A stretch of 64,000 nucleotides of DNA from JAJCYL01 sp963664285. GTDB lineage: Bacteria; Bacteroidota; Bacteroidia; Cytophagales; Cyclobacteriaceae. A program made the position numbers and the translations under genes. Within the stretch, counting starts at the first letter, position 1; each line of letters starts with the position of its first letter. The stretch covers positions 62,001 through 126,000 of the forward strand of contig CAXXNX010000054.1 of NCBI GenBank assembly GCA_963664285.2, written 5' to 3'. Positions 58,441-64,000 of the stretch are shown here, one piece after another. Under the pieces are notes generated by a model, which worked only from the letters and a program-made list of their open reading frames with translations, had not been told where the DNA came from and searched no databases.

Positions 58441-58725
58441 ACAACCATATCGATACGGCCGATATGGAAGGTTTCCCCGTCATAGTGACTTCTGGATTCT
58501 TCACGGCTCAGATAATCGCAGGGCGTCCTTGAAAATTAGTTCAGCGAGAAGAAAGAGGGGTTAAAAATGGGATCAGGATTTTCAATAGAGGAGAGATTGA
58601 TCATCATACTGATTACCTGCTCTTGAAAGAGTACAATTTTTGTTACAAAATAGAGTTTGAAAGTGCGTTTTTGGTGTATAGACATAGTGCTTCCTTTGAA
58701 GTAGAAAACGACTTTTGTTTTTTAG

Positions 58726-60073
58726 TTATGCGGCCTGTTGGAATGGTGGATCAACTGTATTTAGCAATAGTTTTCTTTTACTAATTTTTACTGCGTTAGC
58801 GGTCATCACAGCAAAAAAGACAAACAGTCTTTCATTTTTCTCTCCTTTAACTTTAATCCTGTTGGTCCCGTAATGAGTTTTGTGGTCACCGAAGCTGCCT
58901 TCCATCACTGTAGCCCTTTGATTGGCGATGAGTCCACTGAGCCGACTGTCTTGTTTAGTAAGAGGTTGTGGGGCCTTTCTTAGGAAAGCAAGTGAAGATT
59001 TTCTTTTTGGTGCAAAATCTTCGATTGGCATTTGTGGCATAGATCAGGTCAGCTCCCAATTGATTAAGTGCTCCAAAGTGTCGTTTGTGCTTTACAGTAC
59101 TAATCTTGAGCCGGGTGGATTCATTGAAAGCGTTGAAATTCATACACTCAATCATGCAGATCCCATCCACTTGCAGCATATGTACCTTCATGCCAAACTC
59201 AACTCTTTTGTTCTCTTTTCCCCTGACTATCGGCCTGACATAGGGTTTTGCCAATGATACGATGCGGTTTTTTAACTCTTTGGCCGGGTGGGTTTGTAGG
59301 AACTGCTGTTGTTCAAGTACTTTTTTGATGGTTCTCAGGTAATCTCTTTCCTGCTCATTAAGCAGTGGCAGTTTAGCATCGTTGAGAACTTGTTGAAGTT
59401 GGATCAACCCCTTGTGTAGCAGATACAACAGGGCTTTTTTACGCTTACGCCCTTCTTTATAGGTCTTCCTGCGTCTTTTCTCATAATCGCGTTGTCTGCG
59501 CTTTTGTTCAACATATTTGGAGCGAGGCCTTTTCTTTCTCACTACTTTACACCATCGGAACAATTGCTTTTCAAACACCCAATGGCAGCATTCCCATAAC
59601 AGCTTTACATCAGTAGGAAAACGGATATAACTCTCATAACAGGTAGCGTCCATTAAAAGCACATGGGTATTATTCATGTCTCTTTTCCAATGTTCGATCA
59701 ATATTTGTTGGAGCTGTTGCCAGTCTGTATGCTCAGCCAGATAACTGCGGATGCGGCTTACGATAGCATTGTCTCGAATCTTCTCTGTGTCTGATAACAT
59801 TTTGCCACAGAACAACTGTAGGCTCCAATCGGAGTTAAAGCGTTCTATTAGTTTCTCATCACTGATACTCAGGTAGGACTTAAGAAACATCAGCGCAAAC
59901 ATCCCTTTTGAGGAAAACCACCGGGGAGCACCAGGTCCGTTATTTTCTTCAGGCAGGCAGTCCGCTAACTGATTCCACGGTAGACTATCATAAACTGCAC
60001 CCAATTTACTGCTCTTAAACAAATACCATTTTGGAGTTAAACCATATTCGGGTTGGAAAAGCCTTTTTTGCAT
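58726..60073 (-). pseudogene. IS5/IS1182-type transposase (frameshifted)
   Basis: The frame from ATG 60073 begins MQKRLFQPEYGLTPKWYLFK and has FSSKGMFALMFLKSYLSISD, the first catalytic Asp in VLLMDATCYESYIRFPTDVK, a long Arg/Lys-rich linker and RPIVRGKENKRVEFGMKVHM. The second Asp is in GADLIYATNANRRFC. Near 59020 the frame shifts. The continuation to the stop at 58726 includes KQDSRLSGLIANQRATVMEG, with the Glu (VMEGSFGDHKTHYGTNRIK), and VFFAVMTANAVKIS. It shares its central motif and end sequence with the element at 25788-27237 but is clearly a different member. Confidence 0.82.
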
Positions 60074-60122
60074 TCTAATTTGTGGTGTTAGATGTGTTCT
60101 ACACCACAATCTAGCAAAACAA

Positions 60123-60160
60123 AAACCCCGAAAAAAGCCCTATTCGGCCGATTTCGGGGT
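60123..60160 (-). terminator. intrinsic terminator upstream of the IS5-like transposase
   Basis: On the minus strand AACCCCGAAA pairs with TTTCGGGGTT across an 18-base spacer that itself can pair (TCGGCCGA), and the hairpin is followed by TTTTTGTTTT. It lies inside the element between its end and the transposase start, facing incoming transcription. Confidence 0.8.
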
Positions 60161-60312
60161 TCTTTATCCTTTCAAACCTCTTTTAACTCTTTGATTATCA
60201 GAATCTTAATTTATTCAAAGACGCCCTAATCGCAGATAATAGGCGCCGGTAAGCCTTTGTAAGTGATCATGCCGTCTTCAATCTGATGGCTGATGTCGAT
60301 TAATTGAATCAA

Positions 60313-60936
60313 CTAAGAATGATTTATGTGTTCTAAGCTATTATAAACATCCACGGTAAACATAGTCCCCGTATGAGTTAACTGATAGACCGACAGATTC
60401 TGATGCACAAAGAGACTTTCCATGTCTTTGAGATCATAGTTAAGTAACCATGTGAGAAGAATTCTCAATGCCCGACCATGAATACTTAGAAGTATGGTCC
60501 TTTCCTCCGGCTTGCTCATGATGTAATTAAGTGCCACTTTTTGACGTTCCATTACGTGCTGAGGCCCTTCTCCTCCTTTTATAGAATAGGTTAGATTACC
60601 GCTTCTCCATTCATCAAGTAGTGTTTTGTACTCCGCATGTGATGAAGGATGAAAATGTTCACCTTCTTTTTCCCCCCAACTTATTTCGTTAAGTCCTTCC
60701 AATTCTTCATAACGAATTCCATCATCTATAAATCCCTGAACTGATTGCACAGTTCGTTGGAGTTTTGAACAGTATATCTTATCAAAGGCCACATCCCTGT
60801 AGTGTTGGTAAAATTCTTCTGCCTGTAAACGGCCGGTTTCATTTAATGGCGCATCAATACCACTGCCCTGGACCCTTCCTTGCCTGTTGTACTCGGTCTC
60901 TCCATGCCTGATCACGTATATTTTTTTGGTTATCAC
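60313..60936 (-). CDS. histidine phosphatase family protein
   Basis: The 207-residue protein has the phosphohistidine motif IYVIRHGETEYNRQGRVQGS, IYCSKLQRTVQSVQGFID, EISWGEKEGE and the second His in TILLSIHGRALRILLTWLLN. These features place it in the phosphoglycerate mutase-like superfamily (CobC/GpmB branch); the substrate cannot be fixed. It starts MITKKIYVIRHGE at 60936. Its stop directly abuts the TTG of the cyclase-family remnant, suggesting they once formed an operon. It is divergent from the thioesterase-menF pair. Confidence 0.88.
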   Translation of the reverse strand: MITKKIYVIRHGETEYNRQGRVQGSGIDAPLNETGRLQAEEFYQHYRDVAFDKIYCSKLQRTVQSVQGFIDDGIRYEELEGLNEISWGEKEGEHFHPSSHAEYKTLLDEWRSGNLTYSIKGGEGPQHVMERQKVALNYIMSKPEERTILLSIHGRALRILLTWLLNYDLKDMESLFVHQNLSVYQLTHTGTMFTVDVYNSLEHINHS

Positions 60937-61007
60937 ACCGGTTGTGTTTTTGTTTGCAAAGGCTGCGAAGATAAGTTTTTAAGTCGCACCAATAAACTAT
61001 ACTAGCT

Positions 61008-61430
61008 TTGTTTACACCAGGAATAAGCATTGAGGACGTAAACAAGATGAATCAAAACTGTCTGGTTGGCCATCTTGGTATTGAGATCACGGAAATTGGT
61101 GAAGATTATATAAAAGGCAAAATGCCGGTGGATCACCGAACGACCCAACCCTACGGTATTTTGCATGGAGGAGCTTCAGTGGCACTGGCTGAATCTTTAG
61201 GCAGTATTGCCGCCACTTTCACCGTAGATCAAAACAAACAATACTGCGTAGGGTTAGATATAAATGCCAATCATATTAGGGCAGTCAGGGAAGGCAATGT
61301 TTACGGCATTACCAGGCCTCTTCATCTAGGCAAATCAACCCAGGTATGGGAAATCAAAATTACCAATGAAGAAGATAAGCTGGTTTGTATCAGTAGAATT
61401 ACTATGGTCGTAATGGATATCAAAAAGTAA
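61008..61430 (+). CDS. hotdog-fold thioesterase, probably DHNA-CoA hydrolase
   Basis: The 140-residue PaaI/YdiI-type protein has VGHLGIEITEIGEDYIKGKM, PVDHRTTQPYGILHGGASVA, the catalytic-type Glu in LAESLGSIAATFTV and LDINANHIRAVREGNVYGI. TTG 61008 is taken as start because the peptide FTPGISIEDVNKMNQ aligns with family N-termini; ATG 61047 would remove them. Its stop overlaps the start of menF by one base (TAATG). This linkage to isochorismate synthase suggests it releases 1,4-dihydroxy-2-naphthoate from its CoA ester in menaquinone synthesis (MenI role). That role is inferred from context. Confidence 0.82.
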   Translation: MFTPGISIEDVNKMNQNCLVGHLGIEITEIGEDYIKGKMPVDHRTTQPYGILHGGASVALAESLGSIAATFTVDQNKQYCVGLDINANHIRAVREGNVYGITRPLHLGKSTQVWEIKITNEEDKLVCISRITMVVMDIKK

Positions 61431-62650
61431 TGTCGAAAGAAGTAAATCAAAACACTTATTCGCTCCAAGATCTCGATTTAAAAGAGGCTTTAAGGCAGAT
61501 TTACTTAACTGCACTTCATTTGAACTTTCCAGTTGCACTTTGGCGGATGCCCCTGGACAACGAGATCTCATTAATTGTAGATCTTTCGGGCAAGGCTAAA
61601 AGTGTCAAACCTGAACTGGAAGAATTGGGTAAGGGGTTTATGGCTGCTCCTTTTCAATCCGAGAAAGATGAGGCTGAATTTATTAGCGCCGATCTCATAT
61701 TCTCCAGTGTGGATTGTCAATTAAATGTCAACCCGGTTTATAAAGATTCCTGGACCACTGAGTTGTTTTTTCAGCGATTAAATGCGAAAAACCTTACTGA
61801 TCCTAAAAGTTTACCAGTCACACCCTATGCTAACAAAAAGAAAATTACAAAGACCACGAAGGAAGATTATTTAGGGCTTGTCCTAAAAGGTATAGCAGAA
61901 ATAAACCAAGGGACCTTCAAAAAAGTGGTGTTATCGAGAACCAAAGTAATTGATCTTGACCCGGAGTTTGACATAATAGGAAGTTTCCTCGAATTATGTA
62001 ATGCTTATCCTGGCGCTTTCGTCAACCTTTTCCAACTTCCTGGAAATGGACTTTGGATGGGGGCAACACCAGAACTGCTCATTGGTCAGGATAGCAATGA
62101 TATTTTTAAAACAGTTTCTCTTGCGGGAACTCAAAAAGCAGAACTGCGGTCAAATCCCCTTGAAATTGGCTGGACTCAAAAGGAAATCGAGGAGCAAGCA
62201 ATGGTCGGTCGATATATCATTAATTGCTTCAAAATGATTCGGCTACGTGAGTTTGAGGAAGATGGCCCTAAAACTGTCAGGGCAGCAAATTTATATCACT
62301 TAAAATCTGAGTATATCGTGAATACACGTGAGGTTAACTTTCCACAACTGGGAACTGTAATGCTAAAACTCCTTCATCCTACTTCAGCGGTTTGTGGGAT
62401 GCCCAAGGCGTCATCCATGGAATTCATACTTGAAGAAGAAAATTATGACCGCTCCTTCTATTCAGGTTTCATTGGTCCTGTCAATATCAACAACGGATCT
62501 CATTTGTTCGTCAATCTTAGGTGTATGCAAATAGTTGGTCACCAGGGAATTCTCTACGCCGGTGGAGGCGTAACCGAACATTCCGATCCAGAAAAAGAAT
62601 GGCAAGAGACAGAAATGAAGTTCCGTACCTTGCTCGATATTATTGAGTAA
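61430..62650 (+). CDS. menF: isochorismate synthase
   Basis: Converts chorismate to isochorismate, the first committed step of menaquinone synthesis. The 406-residue protein has the chorismate-binding domain: FKKVVLSRTKVIDLDPEFDI, GAFVNLFQLPGNGLWMGATP, KTVSLAGTQKAELRSNP, the metal-site Glu region EIEEQAMVGRYI, LLHPTSAVCGMPK, FYSGFIGPVNINN and AGGGVTEHSDPEKEWQETEM. These are the MenF/EntC/DhbC motifs, and the menaquinone role fits the thioesterase partner and a Bacteroidota host. It is complete. The next men genes are not downstream. Confidence 0.9.
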   Translation: MSKEVNQNTYSLQDLDLKEALRQIYLTALHLNFPVALWRMPLDNEISLIVDLSGKAKSVKPELEELGKGFMAAPFQSEKDEAEFISADLIFSSVDCQLNVNPVYKDSWTTELFFQRLNAKNLTDPKSLPVTPYANKKKITKTTKEDYLGLVLKGIAEINQGTFKKVVLSRTKVIDLDPEFDIIGSFLELCNAYPGAFVNLFQLPGNGLWMGATPELLIGQDSNDIFKTVSLAGTQKAELRSNPLEIGWTQKEIEEQAMVGRYIINCFKMIRLREFEEDGPKTVRAANLYHLKSEYIVNTREVNFPQLGTVMLKLLHPTSAVCGMPKASSMEFILEEENYDRSFYSGFIGPVNINNGSHLFVNLRCMQIVGHQGILYAGGGVTEHSDPEKEWQETEMKFRTLLDIIE

Positions 62651-62854
62651 GACTTAACCCTCCCTTTTTTTGCCTGACTAAGAATTCTTATGTGATGTGA
62701 GCGTTTAATATTTGCAATTAAAGACATTATCATTGAAGACAACCCGGTGCTAATTGAGCACTAATCGCTTTCGAATATTTTGATAACTTAGTAAATTATG
62801 AGGTTGAGTTCTTGGGCAAGAAAGAGAATGTTCTCAAGGTTGGTAAATTGAGGG

Positions 62855-63376
62855 TCAGGCATCCGTCGGAAAGCCAAGCTTCTCGATGAGTTTTTCCGGT
62901 GAATATTTGCTATCCCATATCAGGTGCGCTTGTTGGTAAAAATGAATTCTTTCTGTCAAAAGCTCATTTAAGTATTGCTCAAGGTCTTTACCATGTTGGC
63001 TAACTAAAGGCCTTACTTCGTGAGCTTCTTTTTTCAGTCTTTCAACTAATTCATCAACTTCAACATTTAGAAACACACTGTAACCTGATTGATTAATCAA
63101 TTCCATGTTGTCATGAAAACATGGCGTACCTCCTCCACTGGAAAGTATAAACTGTGTTTTTGTCTCAATTAACAGCTTGAGCTGTTCAGCTTCGAGTTTG
63201 CGAAAATAATCTTCCCCATCCTCCGTGAAGATGTCGCTTATCATTTTACCGGTTGTGCTTTCTATTTTCTCATCCAGATCGAGTGATTGGTAACCAGTGA
63301 TTGAAGCCAGTGCCTTTGCCAGGGTTGACTTACCGCTACCTGGCATGCCAATCAAAAAAATTTTCTCTGGTACCAC
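62855..63376 (-). CDS. aroK: shikimate kinase
   Basis: Phosphorylates shikimate in the chorismate pathway, feeding menF and trpA products. The 173-residue P-loop kinase has IFLIGMPGSGKSTLAKALAS (Walker A), the shikimate-binding DLDEKIE and FRKLEAEQL, the SSGGGTPCFHDNM loop and the lid Arg in HEVRPLVSQ. Translation begins at GTG 63376, three bases after the stop of the upstream gene; no ATG precedes the conserved PEKIFLIG. The two genes are therefore an operon. Confidence 0.95.
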   Translation of the reverse strand: MVPEKIFLIGMPGSGKSTLAKALASITGYQSLDLDEKIESTTGKMISDIFTEDGEDYFRKLEAEQLKLLIETKTQFILSSGGGTPCFHDNMELINQSGYSVFLNVEVDELVERLKKEAHEVRPLVSQHGKDLEQYLNELLTERIHFYQQAHLIWDSKYSPEKLIEKLGFPTDA

Positions 63377-63378
63377 AC

Positions 63379-64000
63379 TTAATTGAGCAAAGATCGAACT
63401 TCTTCGACTGACGGTATATCGTTATAATGCCACTTTCCTTTCACTATTCCGTCTTGCATGAGAAAAATGCCCGGATTGGCCCGAATAATGGTTTTTAGTA
63501 CAGTGGCATCGGCATAATAGTAGGGAATCTCAAGACCCACCTCTTGCGAAAATACCTCAAAAACCTGGCCGTCCGTAGCTGTCAAGGCGAAAACACCTAT
63601 TTCGTCGTCAAGGGTAGTTATCAGTTCTGGAATTACACTAAATCCATTTCTACTAGAGCGCTCCGTATTGTATACAATAATAAAAAGCTTCTTGCCCACA
63701 AAGGTCTCAGCAGTGAATTCACCGTTATCATTCCATACCCCATAGTCAGTAATCTTAGGCTGAACTTCCGGGTTAAGCACCACCATCTCTTTGAAGGTGT
63801 ATGACTTATCCGTCGGATATTCTGTTAACCGGTATTCCTCCCCTCCTTTCACCATGACATATTCGTACATTAATTCACCTGATGGCTCCATTTTCTCGGG
63901 AATACTATTTCCAACTTTATATGTTCTAAAATCTATAAAGGGCAGATGATTGATAGCATGTATAGGTGTATAAATAGATCCAAAAAAGACAACGATCATG
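63379..64000 (-). CDS. BT_3928-family protein, C-terminal part (5' end outside window)
   Basis: The frame enters from the window edge in IYTPIHAINHLPFIDFRTYK followed by VGNSIPEKMEPSGEL and YEYVMVKGGEEYRLTEYP. It continues with KITDYGVWNDNGEFTAETFV, GKKLFIIVYNTERS (thioredoxin/redoxin-like core) and RANPGIFLMQDGIVKGKWHY. In the BT_3928 family this follows a DoxX-type membrane domain, which would lie beyond base 64000. No Cys redox pair is present in the visible redoxin-like part. It is upstream of and coupled to aroK by a 3-bp gap. Confidence 0.8.
   Translation of the reverse strand, partial: MIVVFFGSIYTPIHAINHLPFIDFRTYKVGNSIPEKMEPSGELMYEYVMVKGGEEYRLTEYPTDKSYTFKEMVVLNPEVQPKITDYGVWNDNGEFTAETFVGKKLFIIVYNTERSSRNGFSVIPELITTLDDEIGVFALTATDGQVFEVFSQEVGLEIPYYYADATVLKTIIRANPGIFLMQDGIVKGKWHYNDIPSVEEVRSLLN

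Larger units (their letters stand above)
58521..60226 (-). mobile_element. IS5-like insertion sequence (1706 bp)
   Basis: Ends GGGCGTCCTTGAAAATTA and, on the opposite strand, GGGCGTCTTTGAATAAATTA lie between 8-bp duplications TAATCGCA (58513-58520, 60227-60234). The transposase gene is frameshifted, and an intrinsic terminator precedes it. Confidence 0.85.
58440..60312 (-). pseudogene. cyclase-family (kynurenine-formamidase-like) gene fragment, split by IS5-like element
   Basis: From TTG 60312, adjoining the stop of the phosphatase gene, the frame reads IQLIDISHQIEDGMITYKGL and PAPIICD up to 60227. It resumes beyond the element at 58520 as YLSREESRSHYDGETFHIGR and IDMVVNTG. The join across one copy of the TAATCGCA duplication is exact and matches the N-terminus of the cyclase family (LIDLSHxIEDGM, DYLSRE, IxMVxNTGTY). 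After VVNTG the similarity stops at about 58440; the catalytic His-rich centre and the remaining two-thirds are missing. The gene was therefore truncated as well as split. Confidence 0.7.

Noticed and set aside
58272..58532. An 86-codon protein after ffh, with a possible in-frame TGA read-through into about 60 further codons.
   Set aside because: The part after about 58440 is antisense to the cyclase relic, and the continuation after 58520 lies inside the IS5-like element, so both are chance open frames.
1..64000. tRNA, rRNA and riboswitch genes.
   Set aside because: None could be recognised by reading; no cloverleaf ends or conserved riboswitch cores were seen.

Overview
The window looks like a chromosomal segment of a marine-type member of the Bacteroidota, most likely a Cytophagia/Flammeovirgaceae relative. 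This is inferred from a BT_3928-family gene, lipoproteins with short lipoboxes, one candidate promoter close to the Bacteroidota -33/-7 pattern, menaquinone genes and moderately AT-rich DNA. Housekeeping genes (eno, carA, trpA, ffh, menF, aroK) alternate with heavily mobile or decaying DNA.

Layout. 1-4760: a broken two-gene cassette on the minus strand, a TIR-domain protein overlapping by 4 bp an nSTAND1 ATPase gene; the ATPase gene carries an IS1380-family insertion and many small deletions. 4835-7475: terminator, relic of an enolase 3' end, then eno and carA. 7639-11453: a DUF4442 protein, trpA and two secreted proteins. 11706-12779: IS1595-type element. 12846-17125: frameshifted lipoprotein, then a plus-strand operon of an NRAMP-fold transporter without the usual metal-binding motif followed by pxpA-pxpB-pxpC (ATP-dependent 5-oxoprolinase). 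17175-31112: IS1380 copies, IS110, IS30 and IS5-like remains around an intact pair coding a membrane [4Fe-4S] protein and a FAD/NAD oxidoreductase. 31248-45348: esterase pseudogene, lipoprotein, double DUF427 protein, a large outer-membrane-like protein cut by IS1380, a beta-lactamase-fold pseudogene, a YcaQ-family gene split by IS30 carrying a nested IS630, an ornithine-cyclodeaminase-like gene and small proteins. 45448-50353: two inverted IS1380 copies around a 1.66 kb relic region. 50427-53992: a phenylacetate-degradation cluster (enoyl-CoA hydratase, paaZ, paaY) with single-base frameshifts. 54331-64000: TPR protein, IS30, ffh, an IS5-like element splitting a cyclase-family gene, a histidine phosphatase, a thioesterase-menF pair, aroK and a partial BT_3928-family gene.

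The dominant theme is insertion-sequence expansion. Six essentially identical 1621-bp IS1380 elements and one damaged copy all sit between TTAA duplications, beside IS30 (3-bp duplications), IS630 (TA) and an IS5-like element (8-bp duplication). Several disrupted genes can be reassembled exactly by removing the element. Many other breaks are single-base changes, often in homopolymers, so sequencing error and true decay cannot be separated from this window alone. The most interesting biology is the TIR/nSTAND1 cassette, a predicted conflict or defence system, and the metal-site-less NRAMP protein linked to 5-oxoprolinase.
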